From the NCBI GenBank assembly GCA_902784865.1, contig CACZWL010000009.1:1-64000 (forward strand): a DNA stretch of 64,000 nucleotides. The letters run 5' to 3'. Position 1 is the first letter of the stretch. Each line of letters begins with the position of its first letter. Of this stretch, positions 26,376 through 34,686 are shown in pieces. Below the pieces are notes generated by a model. It worked only from the letters and a program-made list of their open reading frames with translations, had not been told where the DNA came from and made no database searches. Position numbers and translations under genes: made by a program. This stretch comes from an uncultured Bacteroidota bacterium. Its GTDB lineage: Bacteria; Bacteroidota; Bacteroidia; Bacteroidales; P3.

Positions 26376-27323
26376 ATGACAAACGAGCAACTGAAACAGG
26401 AGATACTCCGCCTGAAACGCGAAAAGAACGCCGTCATCCTCGGCCACTACTACCAGCGCCACGAGATACAGGAACTCTCCGATTACGTCGGCGACAGCCT
26501 TGCGCTGGCCCAGAAAGCGCAGCAGAGCGACAACGACATCATCGTCTTCTGCGGCGTGCACTTCATGGCCGAGACCGCCAAAATCCTCAATCCCTCGCGC
26601 AAGGTCCTGCTTCCTGACATGGAAGCCTCCTGCTCGCTCGCCGAGAGTTGCCCGGCCGACGACTTCGCCGCCTTCAAGGCCCAGCATCCCGACCACATGG
26701 TCATCTCCTACATCAACTGCTCGGCCGACATCAAGGCCCTCTCCGACCTCATCTGCACCTCGGGCAACGCCGAGAAGCTTGTCCGCTCGCTCCCTGAGGA
26801 CCAGAAGATTATCTTCGCCCCCGACAAGAACCTCGGCTCGTATATCAACCAGGTCACCGGCCGCCAGATGCTCCTCTGGGACGGCGTCTGCATGGTGCAC
26901 GACGCCATGCAGGCCGAAGCCATCCTCAAGCTCAAGGCCGAGCACCCCGACGCGCCCGTCGTCGCCCACCCCGAGTGCAACGCCGCCCTCCTCGCCGTGG
27001 CCGACTTCGTGGGCTCGACGAAAGCCATGCTCACCTACATCGAGCGCTCGACGGCACGCCAGTTCATCGTCGCCACCGAGACCGGCATCCTCTTCGAGAT
27101 GCAGCGCATGAACCCCGACAAACAGTTCATCACCCTACGCGACGACAAGTCGTGCGCCTGCGACGACTGCTCCTACATGAAGCTCAACACCCTCGAGAAA
27201 CTCTACCGCTGCCTGCGCGACGAGCAGCCGGAGATCCTCATGTCGGCCCAGATGATCGAAGCCGCGCGCCGCCCCATCGTCCGCATGCTCGACCTCTCCC
27301 GCCAGCTCGGCATCATCAAGTAG
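26376..27323 (+). CDS. nadA: Quinolinate synthase (4Fe-4S)
   Basis: 315 residues. NadA condenses iminoaspartate with dihydroxyacetone phosphate to give quinolinate for NAD synthesis, using a [4Fe-4S] cluster. Likely cluster ligands are C115 in SYINCSA, the Cys in HPECNAAL, and one in the CACDDC segment near 265-270. GHYYQRHEIQE at the N-terminus is diagnostic. nadB and nadC are not in the window. The ATG at 26376 follows the promoter; an in-frame TTG at 26346 lies inside the promoter and is rejected. Confidence 0.97.
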   Translation: MTNEQLKQEILRLKREKNAVILGHYYQRHEIQELSDYVGDSLALAQKAQQSDNDIIVFCGVHFMAETAKILNPSRKVLLPDMEASCSLAESCPADDFAAFKAQHPDHMVISYINCSADIKALSDLICTSGNAEKLVRSLPEDQKIIFAPDKNLGSYINQVTGRQMLLWDGVCMVHDAMQAEAILKLKAEHPDAPVVAHPECNAALLAVADFVGSTKAMLTYIERSTARQFIVATETGILFEMQRMNPDKQFITLRDDKSCACDDCSYMKLNTLEKLYRCLRDEQPEILMSAQMIEAARRPIVRMLDLSRQLGIIK

Positions 27324-27333
27324 GGACACCGCC

Positions 27334-27708
27334 TTGAAACGCCCCCTCTACATCGCCCTCGGCCTCCTCGCCGTCGCCCTCGGCGCCCTCGGCGTCGTGG
27401 TGCCCGGCCTGCCCACCACACCCTTCCTCCTCATCGCCTCGTGGCTCTTCTACCGCAGCTCGCCGCGCCTGCAGCAGTGGCTCCTCGCCTCGTGGCTCGG
27501 CACCTACATACGCTCCTACCACCGCCACGGCGGCATGACCGCCGCGCAGAAAGCCGGCGCCACAGGCATCATGACAGCCATGGTCCTCCTCTCCACCTTC
27601 GTCTTCATCCCCGAAGGCTCCGCGGCACGCATCATCGTGCCCATAGCCGGCGCCGGCGGCGTGCTCGTCGTACTCTTCGCTGTGCCCAACGCTTCCGGCG
27701 ACGAATAG
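27334..27708 (+). CDS. DUF454 (YbaN-like) inner-membrane protein
   Basis: 124 residues. Opens with a hydrophobic helix and the family motif GVVVPGLPTTPFLLIASWLFYRSSPRLQQWLL, then two more hydrophobic helices. DUF454 members are small inner-membrane proteins of unknown function. The only plausible start is TTG at 27334, 10 nt after the nadA stop, so it is probably co-transcribed with nadA. Confidence 0.82.
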   Translation: MKRPLYIALGLLAVALGALGVVVPGLPTTPFLLIASWLFYRSSPRLQQWLLASWLGTYIRSYHRHGGMTAAQKAGATGIMTAMVLLSTFVFIPEGSAARIIVPIAGAGGVLVVLFAVPNASGDE

Positions 27709-27751
27709 CAGAGAATCCGGAAAAAAAACCTGCCAGTCTAGAAAAAAGTCG

Positions 27752-27760
27752 TACATTTGC
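27752..27760 (+). promoter_or_regulatory. -7 promoter element for the MBOAT operon
   Basis: Reads TACATTTGC; leader of about 130 nt to the ATG at 27898. Confidence 0.7.
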
Positions 27761-27897
27761 AACCGCAAATCAACCCACAAGTCAAACGAAAACATTTGAT
27801 ACACAGCATTTAAAATAAACCCTACCGGCACCCGGCGACCGACAGAATCCGGGCAAGCCCCCCTCACATCCACTCCCCATAACTACACATACTGCCT

Positions 27898-29337
27898 ATG
27901 CTGTTCAACACATTCACATTTGGCTACTTCCTTGTAGCCTCCGCAACCCTCTACTGGACCCTCTTCAACCGCCGCCGCCACCTGCGCAACGCCTTCCTGC
28001 TCGTCGCCAGCTACCTCTTCTACGCCTGCTGGGACTGGCGCTTCCTCTTCCTCATCGCCGCCGTCACCCTCACCGACTTCCTCGCCGGGCGCCTCATCGG
28101 CCAGGCCTCCTCGCAGCGCGCACGCCGCGCCACCCTCGTCGCAGCGCTCGTGCTCAACCTCGGCACCCTCGGCTTCTTCAAATACTACAACTTCTTCATC
28201 GACAGCGCCAACGCCCTCCTCGGCCTACTAGGCCTCGGCCCCTCGCTCCACACACTGCACATCATCCTCCCCGTAGGCATCAGCTTCTTCACCTTCCAAG
28301 GCCTCGGCTACGTCATCGACATCTACCGCCGCCAGCTGCAACCCACGCGCGACCCCGTGGCCTTCGCCGCCTTCATAGCCTTCTTCCCCCAGCTCGTCGC
28401 CGGCCCCATCGAGCGCGCACGCAACCTGCTGCCGCAATTCCTCGACCCCGCTCCGCGCAAGCCCTTCGACTACGACCTCATGCGGCGCGGGCTGCTCCTC
28501 ATCGCGTGGGGCTGCTATAAGAAGGTAATCCTCGCCGACCGCCTGGCCATCTACGTCGACAACGCCTACGCCAACCCCGTCGACGGCCTCCCCACCCTCA
28601 TCGCATCGCTCTTCTTCTGCTTCCAGCTCTACCTCGACTTCTCCGCCTACTCGCAAATCGCCGTCGGCACCGCGCGCCTCTTCGGCTTCCGCCTCTCCAC
28701 CAACTTCCGCCGCCCCTACCTCGCCACCTCCTTCCGCAACTTCTGGCAGCGCTGGCACATATCGCTCTCCTCCTGGTTCCGCGACTATCTCTACCTACCC
28801 CTCGGCGGCAACCGCCGCAGCACGGCACGCACCATACTCAACACCCTCATCGTATTCATCCTCAGCGGCCTCTGGCACGGCGCCTCGTGGAACTTCGCCA
28901 TCTGGGGCATCCTCAACGGCCTAGCGCTACTCCTCTTCGACCGCCTCCTCAAACTCAACCCCAAAAGCCTCGCCGCCAAAATACCCACGGCCATCCTCGT
29001 CACCCTCGTCTGGGGCGTCACCCTCGTCTTCTTCCGCACCGGCACCCTCGCCGACGCCCTCGGCATATTCGCCAACTGGGGCTTCGGCAACGCCGACAGG
29101 CTCTTCTCGTTCGGCCTCTGCAACCTCGAGTTCATATTCACCTGGCTCATCATGCTCATCCTCTGGGTCGCCGAGATAACCGTCGAAGCCTCGCACGGCA
29201 AAGCCAAAACCCTCTTCTACAGCCGCTCCATGACCCCCCTCCGATGGTTCGTCTACCTCTTCCTGGTCCTCTCCGTCATCTACTTCGGCATCTATGGCAA
29301 CGGCAGCGACAACAGCTTCATCTATTTCCAATTCTGA
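27898..29337 (+). CDS. MBOAT family membrane O-acyltransferase (AlgI-like)
   Basis: 479 residues with about ten hydrophobic segments. The MBOAT catalytic region is clear: RNFWQRWHISLSSWFRDYLYLPLGGNR followed by the histidine motif SGLWHGASW. AlgI-type enzymes move acetyl groups across the inner membrane to a periplasmic partner that acetylates exopolysaccharide or cell-wall polymer. The next gene, 10 nt downstream, encodes such a partner. The polymer acetylated here cannot be told; no polysaccharide biosynthesis cluster adjoins. Confidence 0.93.
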   Translation: MLFNTFTFGYFLVASATLYWTLFNRRRHLRNAFLLVASYLFYACWDWRFLFLIAAVTLTDFLAGRLIGQASSQRARRATLVAALVLNLGTLGFFKYYNFFIDSANALLGLLGLGPSLHTLHIILPVGISFFTFQGLGYVIDIYRRQLQPTRDPVAFAAFIAFFPQLVAGPIERARNLLPQFLDPAPRKPFDYDLMRRGLLLIAWGCYKKVILADRLAIYVDNAYANPVDGLPTLIASLFFCFQLYLDFSAYSQIAVGTARLFGFRLSTNFRRPYLATSFRNFWQRWHISLSSWFRDYLYLPLGGNRRSTARTILNTLIVFILSGLWHGASWNFAIWGILNGLALLLFDRLLKLNPKSLAAKIPTAILVTLVWGVTLVFFRTGTLADALGIFANWGFGNADRLFSFGLCNLEFIFTWLIMLILWVAEITVEASHGKAKTLFYSRSMTPLRWFVYLFLVLSVIYFGIYGNGSDNSFIYFQF

Positions 29338-29347
29338 CCCCACTGCC

Positions 29348-30814
29348 ATGAAAAAACGCAAAGCACCCGCCCCAACTCCCGCCCCGGCGCCCGGCACAGC
29401 ACCTCGCAGCCCATGGCACCTCATCGCACGGCTCGCCGTGATTATCCTCGTAGTCATCGCCTCTGTCGTCTTCACCGACCGCAAAGGATACTTCCTGTCC
29501 GACCAAGCCAACCCCCACCATGAGCACCGTTGGGAAGCCTTCTACAACTTCACCGAGCACGACACCGTCGACGTACTGGTCCTCGGCACCAGCCATGCCT
29601 TCTGCGGCATCAACCCGAAGAACCTCTCGGCATGCCTCGGCTGCAACTGCATGGTCATGGCCTTCAACGCCACCACCATCGCCGACTCCTACTACGTGCT
29701 CCGCGAGACCCTCACCCGCACCACGCCCTCGCTGGTAGTGGTAGAGACCTATGGCATGCAGGGCCTCGACAACCACCACCTCAGCGGCAGCGCCCTCTCC
29801 AACCAGTACCGCAGCTTCTACCCCAGGCGCAACCTGGCCCTCAAGCTGGCGTCGCTCCACGACCTCTTCGCCCCGGAGAACTACCTGCCCGCCTTCTCGA
29901 GCACCCTGCGCAACCACACCATGCTGCTGTCCTCGCCCGACGAGGTGGCGTTCAACAGCTATGTGCAAAGCACCAAGCATCTGGACCCCAACCGCCTCTA
30001 CCTGGGACGCTTCGTGCGCTTCACTTCCGGCATCAGCGACTCGTTGATGCACATCTACGACTCGTGCGGTGCGCCCCTGGACGGTGCGTACCAATACGTG
30101 TCGCCGCAGGACATAGCGTTTGCCTCGCGCATCGTCGACCTCTGCCAGCAGAAGGGCATTGCCGTCATGTTCACCACCGTGCCGGTGTACTACCGCCACG
30201 TGACACACTATCCCGACTGGAAGCGCCACCTGGCCGAGGCCATTGCCCCCACCAACACCCCCTGGTTCGACCTACAGGAGAACATGGACACCACCCTCTT
30301 CAACCGCGACTGCTTCGAGAATACCACCGACGAGAACCAGCACATGACCTACACGGGGTCTATCATCTACACCTACCTGTTGGCCCACTATATCGCCGAC
30401 AGCCTGAAGGTGCCCCTGCCCTACCGCGCCGGCTCGCACCGCTGGCAGGCGATGTTCGACGGACACGAGGGGTTCTACGAGAACTACAACCCCGCGGTGA
30501 GTTCCGACTCGGCCATCGTCTTCATGCGCGACACCATGGTCGGCTCCGTGCACGTCGTCGGTTGTCTGCAGACACCGAAGGACATGCTATACCTGAAGGT
30601 CGACAAGGCCACGCCCTGCCCCGACACGCTGATTGTCTTCGTCGAGGGCTCGGTGCTGGACGAGACCATCATGGGCGGCATCCCCGTCGTCCGCAACCAT
30701 GCCTACCGCCCGCTGCACCACGACCTGTACAGCATGCACCTCAAGCCCGACGCACGCGTGCGGCGCGTCGTCGGCCTGTCGGAGGCTCCGCGGGGCTGTT
30801 CACCGCAAGATTAG
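29348..30814 (+). CDS. SGNH-hydrolase-like partner of the MBOAT acyltransferase (AlgJ/AlgX-like)
   Basis: 488 residues. One N-terminal signal-anchor helix (about 26-42) after a Pro/Ala-rich cytoplasmic tail. The periplasmic part starts with DVLVLGTSHAFCGI, where GTSH is the serine block seen in AlgJ/AlgX/DHHW proteins, and ends its core with a late QHMTYTGS block resembling the catalytic His region. Together with the preceding MBOAT gene it forms a typical two-component O-acetylation unit. Its last 15 nt overlap, tail to tail, the end of the gene on the other strand. ATG chosen at 29348. Confidence 0.82.
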   Translation: MKKRKAPAPTPAPAPGTAPRSPWHLIARLAVIILVVIASVVFTDRKGYFLSDQANPHHEHRWEAFYNFTEHDTVDVLVLGTSHAFCGINPKNLSACLGCNCMVMAFNATTIADSYYVLRETLTRTTPSLVVVETYGMQGLDNHHLSGSALSNQYRSFYPRRNLALKLASLHDLFAPENYLPAFSSTLRNHTMLLSSPDEVAFNSYVQSTKHLDPNRLYLGRFVRFTSGISDSLMHIYDSCGAPLDGAYQYVSPQDIAFASRIVDLCQQKGIAVMFTTVPVYYRHVTHYPDWKRHLAEAIAPTNTPWFDLQENMDTTLFNRDCFENTTDENQHMTYTGSIIYTYLLAHYIADSLKVPLPYRAGSHRWQAMFDGHEGFYENYNPAVSSDSAIVFMRDTMVGSVHVVGCLQTPKDMLYLKVDKATPCPDTLIVFVEGSVLDETIMGGIPVVRNHAYRPLHHDLYSMHLKPDARVRRVVGLSEAPRGCSPQD

Positions 30815-32752
30815 GTTGTTTGTCGTCATACGCATCATGTACGACTGTATGATGGCCTTGAGCCTCTGCTCCATCAGTGCGGCGCGCTGGGGTTCGGAGG
30901 CCAGGAGGTCGGCCTTCTGGAGGGGGTCGGCGGCGTAGTTATACAGCGCCGTAGACCGCTCGCCGTCGAAGAGGAGCACATAGTCGCCCTCGACGAGCTG
31001 GTAGATGTCGTTGGAGTAGTTGACGGCCCAGTCGGCGCCGGCCAGCACGTCCTTGCCGAAGGCGGCGTAGGGTTTCTTGTAGCCCAGGATGTGCAGCAGG
31101 GTGGGCACGATGTCGATTTGCTGCATGACGCCGTCGCGCATGCCGCGGGGCAGTTCGCCGCTGGGGTCGTAGATGAGGATTGGGATGGAGAAGACGCCGA
31201 GCGGGGTGAGGCTCTCCGGCCGCGAGAGCTGGTTGGTGTGGTCGGCTGTGAGGACGAAGATGGTGTTGTTGAACCAAGGCTGCTTGCGGGCGGTGTCGAA
31301 GAATTTGCGCAGGGCGTTGTCGGAGTAGCCGATGGGTATGTGTAGCGGCGTGGGGCCGTCGGGGAAGCGTCCTTGGTAGCGCTCGGGGATGCGGAAGGGG
31401 TGGTGCGAGGAGGCGCTGAAGAAGCCCGCCACGAAAGGCTCGTCCAGGCGCTCGGTGATGGCGAGGGCGGTGAACTGCATGAACTCCTCGTCCCAGATGG
31501 CCCAGTGGCCGTCGAAGTCGCCGTGCCCGCCGAAGCGGCTGTCGTCGCAGTACTCGGTCATGCCGACATACTGCCTGAAGCCCGCGCTGCGTGCAAAGGC
31601 CTGGAAGCCCATCGAGCTGTTGGGGGCGCCGTGGAAGAAGGCGCTGCCGTAGCCCTCGTCGCCGAGGTAGCGCGCCAGGCCGCCAAGGTCGTTGAGCGAC
31701 GAGGGGGTGAGGATGAAGGGCTCGACGAAGTAGGGTACCGAGGTGAGCGACGAGGGCATGGCGTCTATGCTCTTGCGGCCGTTGGCGAAGGTGTGGGTGA
31801 AGGTGAGCGAATGCTCGAGGAGCGAGTCGAGGAAGGGGGTGTAGCCGCGGTAGGTGCCGCCGTCCCAGGCGCGGTTGTAGTAGCCGACGAACTCGCGCGA
31901 GAAGCTCTCCATGATGAGCACCACGACGTTCTTGCGGCCGCTCACCAAGGCCACGGTGTCGGCTCCCTGGGGCGTATGGACGGGCGAGTAGAGCAGCTCC
32001 ACCTCGTCGTCGGGGAAATAATGCGGGTTGGCGAAGGGTTTCTTTCCGATGGTGCGGATGAGCGAGAAGGGGGTGTTGAGGACGATGGAGGCTTGCTGCG
32101 GTGTGTGGACGTACTGGTTGGCGTTGCTGACGGTGATGGGACGCGTGGACCGCGTGAAGCCGCCGCGCATGGCAAAGACCGCCATCGGGATGGCCACCAG
32201 CAGCCCCACGCTGTTGCACACGTAGTAGGCCTTGCGGCTCACGGCCCCCGCCTGCGGCTTGGCATAGAGCCACCACATCAGGGCCACCAGGCCGACGCCC
32301 AGCAGCAGCAGGTACCAGTGGCCCGCCAGCTCGGTGAAGAAGATGCCGCCCAGGTTGCCCTCGTTGCTGAACTCGCTGAAAAAGGTCGCCGTGGTGCGCC
32401 GCCCGGTATACTGCGAGTAGACCGAGTCGACCAGGTTCAAGGTCATACCCAACGAGTTGACAACCACGTAAATCCACTTGCACATCGAGTGCCACCAGGG
32501 CCGCTCCTTGGCATACAGGGGCAGCAGCATGAGGACAATCCACAGCGAATTGGTGTAGAGGATGGCCGAAGAGTCGAAGCGCAGGCCGCCGGCCAGGAGC
32601 TCGCCGAGGCTCAGGTCGCCCCAACCCTCGCGGAAGAGGGACCAGTTCTCCATCACGAAGGCCACACGCGTGACCATATATATCACATAGGCCAGCGCCA
32701 GATTCACCAGCACGGCCACCACATTGCTCCAGGGCGAGGCTTTGAGTTTCAT
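30800..32752 (-). CDS. LtaS-type sulfatase-fold membrane phosphotransferase
   Basis: 650 residues. Five N-terminal transmembrane helices (to about 215) are followed by a periplasmic alkaline-phosphatase/sulfatase domain. Visible metal and catalytic blocks are NVVVLIMESFSREFVGYYN, NGRKSIDAMPSSLTS (nucleophile region) and LTADHTN. In Gram-negatives this family includes phosphoglycerol transferases acting on periplasmic glycans and capsule, and related phosphoethanolamine transferases; the donor and acceptor here are unknown. The ATG at 32752 is fixed by the promoter at 32776-32784. Confidence 0.88.
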   Translation of the reverse strand: MKLKASPWSNVVAVLVNLALAYVIYMVTRVAFVMENWSLFREGWGDLSLGELLAGGLRFDSSAILYTNSLWIVLMLLPLYAKERPWWHSMCKWIYVVVNSLGMTLNLVDSVYSQYTGRRTTATFFSEFSNEGNLGGIFFTELAGHWYLLLLGVGLVALMWWLYAKPQAGAVSRKAYYVCNSVGLLVAIPMAVFAMRGGFTRSTRPITVSNANQYVHTPQQASIVLNTPFSLIRTIGKKPFANPHYFPDDEVELLYSPVHTPQGADTVALVSGRKNVVVLIMESFSREFVGYYNRAWDGGTYRGYTPFLDSLLEHSLTFTHTFANGRKSIDAMPSSLTSVPYFVEPFILTPSSLNDLGGLARYLGDEGYGSAFFHGAPNSSMGFQAFARSAGFRQYVGMTEYCDDSRFGGHGDFDGHWAIWDEEFMQFTALAITERLDEPFVAGFFSASSHHPFRIPERYQGRFPDGPTPLHIPIGYSDNALRKFFDTARKQPWFNNTIFVLTADHTNQLSRPESLTPLGVFSIPILIYDPSGELPRGMRDGVMQQIDIVPTLLHILGYKKPYAAFGKDVLAGADWAVNYSNDIYQLVEGDYVLLFDGERSTALYNYAADPLQKADLLASEPQRAALMEQRLKAIIQSYMMRMTTNNLILR

Positions 32753-32775
32753 AGGGTGCACAGTTGTTTCGCGGT

Positions 32776-32784
32776 GCAAAGATA
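32776..32784 (-). promoter_or_regulatory. -7 promoter element for the LtaS-type gene
   Basis: The minus strand reads TATCTTTGC; leader of about 20 nt. Confidence 0.75.
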
Positions 32785-32950
32785 CGAAAAAAAATCCGTA
32801 TCCGGCCGCAGAATGCGCCGGATATGGAACAGCACACTGATAATCAACACGATAAGACTGCCGTAGACAGCCCGTCAGCTTCTCGAAGATTTTCCGCAAA
32901 AAGGGGCAAAAAAGCAGGTTTGCAACAGGCTGATTGTCAGCGTCTAGTAA

Positions 32951-32977
32951 GTTATAGGTTTTGCCTAGGTTTTGACA
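32951..32977 (-). repeat. CCTAGG-core repeat (family R2, copy 3)
   Basis: Same 27-nt core on the minus strand, pointing to the LtaS-type promoter. Similarity to copy 1 extends over roughly 32885-33010. The remainder of the 32753-33105 gap holds the terminator at 33050 and no gene. Confidence 0.8.
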
Positions 32978-33049
32978 TTGTAGGTCTCTGGCAGGTAATG
33001 GGTGGGGCATGGGGTGATTTCGGGGTGTGATTTCGGGAAAACAGACAAC

Positions 33050-33077
33050 GGGAGCCGCGGCGTCAGCCGCGGCTCCC
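33050..33077 (-). terminator. Hairpin terminator after the deoxyhypusine-synthase-like gene
   Basis: A perfect 12-bp GC-rich stem (GGGAGCCGCGGC / GCCGCGGCTCCC) with a 4-nt loop, followed on the minus strand by a moderately T-rich GTTGTCTGTTTTCC. Confidence 0.75.
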
Positions 33078-33105
33078 GTTGGGTCGCCACTAGGCAAATT
33101 TCTTT

Positions 33106-34143
33106 TTACTTCTGGAAGAGCTTCTGCCAGTTCTTGTACTCGCGCTGCTTCCATTCGCCTTTGTGGTAGGCGTAGGAGGCGATGGCGGGGATGACGGTGG
33201 TGCCTTCGGCATAGACCATCTGCTGCAGCTCCTCGCTCACCTTGCCCCAGCTGCCGGCCTCGAGGAGGGTGCTGGAGGAGCAGGCGCCGTCGCGGACGTC
33301 GGCCACGGTGATCTGGATGGCATACTTGTGCATGGGCACCTCTTTACCAAGAATCTCAGCACAGACGACGGTGTCTTGGGCGAAGTTCTTGGGGGTGCCG
33401 CCGCCGACCATGAAGAGGCCGCTCTCGGGGCAGGCCATCTTGATCTCGGTGAGCTCGAGGAAGTCGGCCACGGAGTCGATGCTGACGTAGGGTTTGCCCT
33501 CTTTCTTGCGGAGCCACTGGTGCTTGCCGATGCCGAAGCCGGCGGAGCAGTCGCTGAAGGCAGGGACGAAGATGGGCACGCCGCACTCGTAGCAGGTCTG
33601 GATGAGGCTGTCTTTCTTCACGGCGTGGCCGTCGGCGAGCCATTTGCCCACCTCGTAGAGGAACTCGCGGCTGGAGTAGGGACGGGGCTCGAGGTGGTCG
33701 GCGATATCGCAGGTGGTCTGGTCGCAGGCCTGCAGCTCCTCCTCGTCGATGAAGGTGTCGTAGATGCGGTCGATGTAAAGCTCGCGGAGGGTGGTGTCGG
33801 GGATGACGTTCTCCTTGGTGCCGATGTAGTGCTTGAAGCCGAGGGCCTCGAAGAGGTCCATGTCGATGATAGAGGCGCCTGTGGAGACGACAACGTCGAC
33901 CATCTTGTTGCGTACCATGTCGACATACACCTGCATGCAGCCTGCGGCGGAGGTGGAGCCGGCGAGGGTGAGGATGTTGGTGCAGTCCTTCTCGGCCAGC
34001 ATCTGGCAGAGGATGTCGGCGGCACGGGCGGTGTCGCGGCTGGTGAACGACATGTGGCGCATGGCGTCGATGAGCTCGGTGCTGTCGTACTTCTTGATGT
34101 CAATGTGCTTGACGGTCTCTTTCAGGAGGTCTTTTTTTTCCAT
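33106..34143 (-). CDS. Deoxyhypusine synthase family protein
   Basis: 345 residues, the usual length of the family, related over its whole length. NAD-binding blocks (STGASIIDMDL, VPAFSDCSAGFGIG) and the active-site segment EAGSWGKVSEE with the expected catalytic lysine are present. Eukaryal and archaeal members modify initiation factor 5A with spermidine. Bacteria lack hypusinated IF5A, and several bacterial relatives make homospermidine or have unknown substrates, so the product name is by family only. Polyamine use is the reasonable inference. No spermidine biosynthesis gene is adjacent. Confidence 0.85.
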   Translation of the reverse strand: MEKKDLLKETVKHIDIKKYDSTELIDAMRHMSFTSRDTARAADILCQMLAEKDCTNILTLAGSTSAAGCMQVYVDMVRNKMVDVVVSTGASIIDMDLFEALGFKHYIGTKENVIPDTTLRELYIDRIYDTFIDEEELQACDQTTCDIADHLEPRPYSSREFLYEVGKWLADGHAVKKDSLIQTCYECGVPIFVPAFSDCSAGFGIGKHQWLRKKEGKPYVSIDSVADFLELTEIKMACPESGLFMVGGGTPKNFAQDTVVCAEILGKEVPMHKYAIQITVADVRDGACSSSTLLEAGSWGKVSEELQQMVYAEGTTVIPAIASYAYHKGEWKQREYKNWQKLFQK

Positions 34144-34275
34144 TTTGTTGATGTTTTAAAATGATTATTAAAGCTTCAGCGGGCACGCACGTGGGAGACT
34201 CCCTGCCTGAAATTGTTTTCTTGTTTTCGGTATAAACGCCGCGGCGGCGGTTTTATTGTGCCGCGGGCTGTTTTT

Positions 34276-34602
34276 TTATTCCGACACCATCTTCAGCCCG
34301 ATGATGGAGGCGGTGAGGGTGGTGATGAAGAAGAGGCGCCAGAAGGTGGCGGGCTCGTGGAAGATGAAGATGCCGACGAGCACCGAGCCGAGGGCGCCGA
34401 TGCCGGTCCAGACGGGGTAGGCGGTGCCGATGGGCAGCGTCTGCGTGGCCTTGGCCAGCAGCACGGCGCTGAGGACGTAGAAGAAGGCGAAGGCACCCAT
34501 CCACTCCCAGTAGGGCAGGCCCACAAGGCCCTTGGTCTTGCCGAGGCAGAAGGCGAAGCCCACCTCGCACAGGCCCGCAGCAATAAGGATAATCCAACTC
34601 AT
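34276..34602 (-). CDS. SMR family exporter, SugE/Gdx-like
   Basis: 108 residues, four predicted transmembrane helices, the standard SMR size. The essential membrane glutamate is in AGLCEVGFAFCLG, and the GTAYPVWTGIGALGS signature is that of the Gdx/SugE branch, which exports guanidinium and small amphipathic cations as an antiparallel homodimer. A single gene is consistent with dual topology. A strong hairpin sits 25 nt upstream of the start (34627-34653). Confidence 0.88.
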   Translation of the reverse strand: MSWIILIAAGLCEVGFAFCLGKTKGLVGLPYWEWMGAFAFFYVLSAVLLAKATQTLPIGTAYPVWTGIGALGSVLVGIFIFHEPATFWRLFFITTLTASIIGLKMVSE

Positions 34603-34626
34603 ACTTGTAGACTTCCGGGTACGCGG

Positions 34627-34653
34627 AGGGCGACCTCATCGGTCGCCCTCCTT
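34627..34653 (-). promoter_or_regulatory. Hairpin in the leader of the SMR gene
   Basis: A perfect 11-bp stem, GGAGGGCGACC / GGTCGCCCTCC, with a 5-nt loop lies between the stop of the T9SS protein gene and the SMR start. No T tract follows on the minus strand, so it is a weak terminator candidate; an attenuator or processing site is equally possible. Confidence 0.5.
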
Positions 34654-34686
34654 GTGTTAAACCCTATTGATGAAAAAGATTTTCTC

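Noticed and set aside
34603..34686. Guanidine riboswitch call for the SMR leader
   Set aside because: No ACGR loop pairs (class II), class I core or class III pseudoknot could be recognised by eye; kept only as a hairpin.
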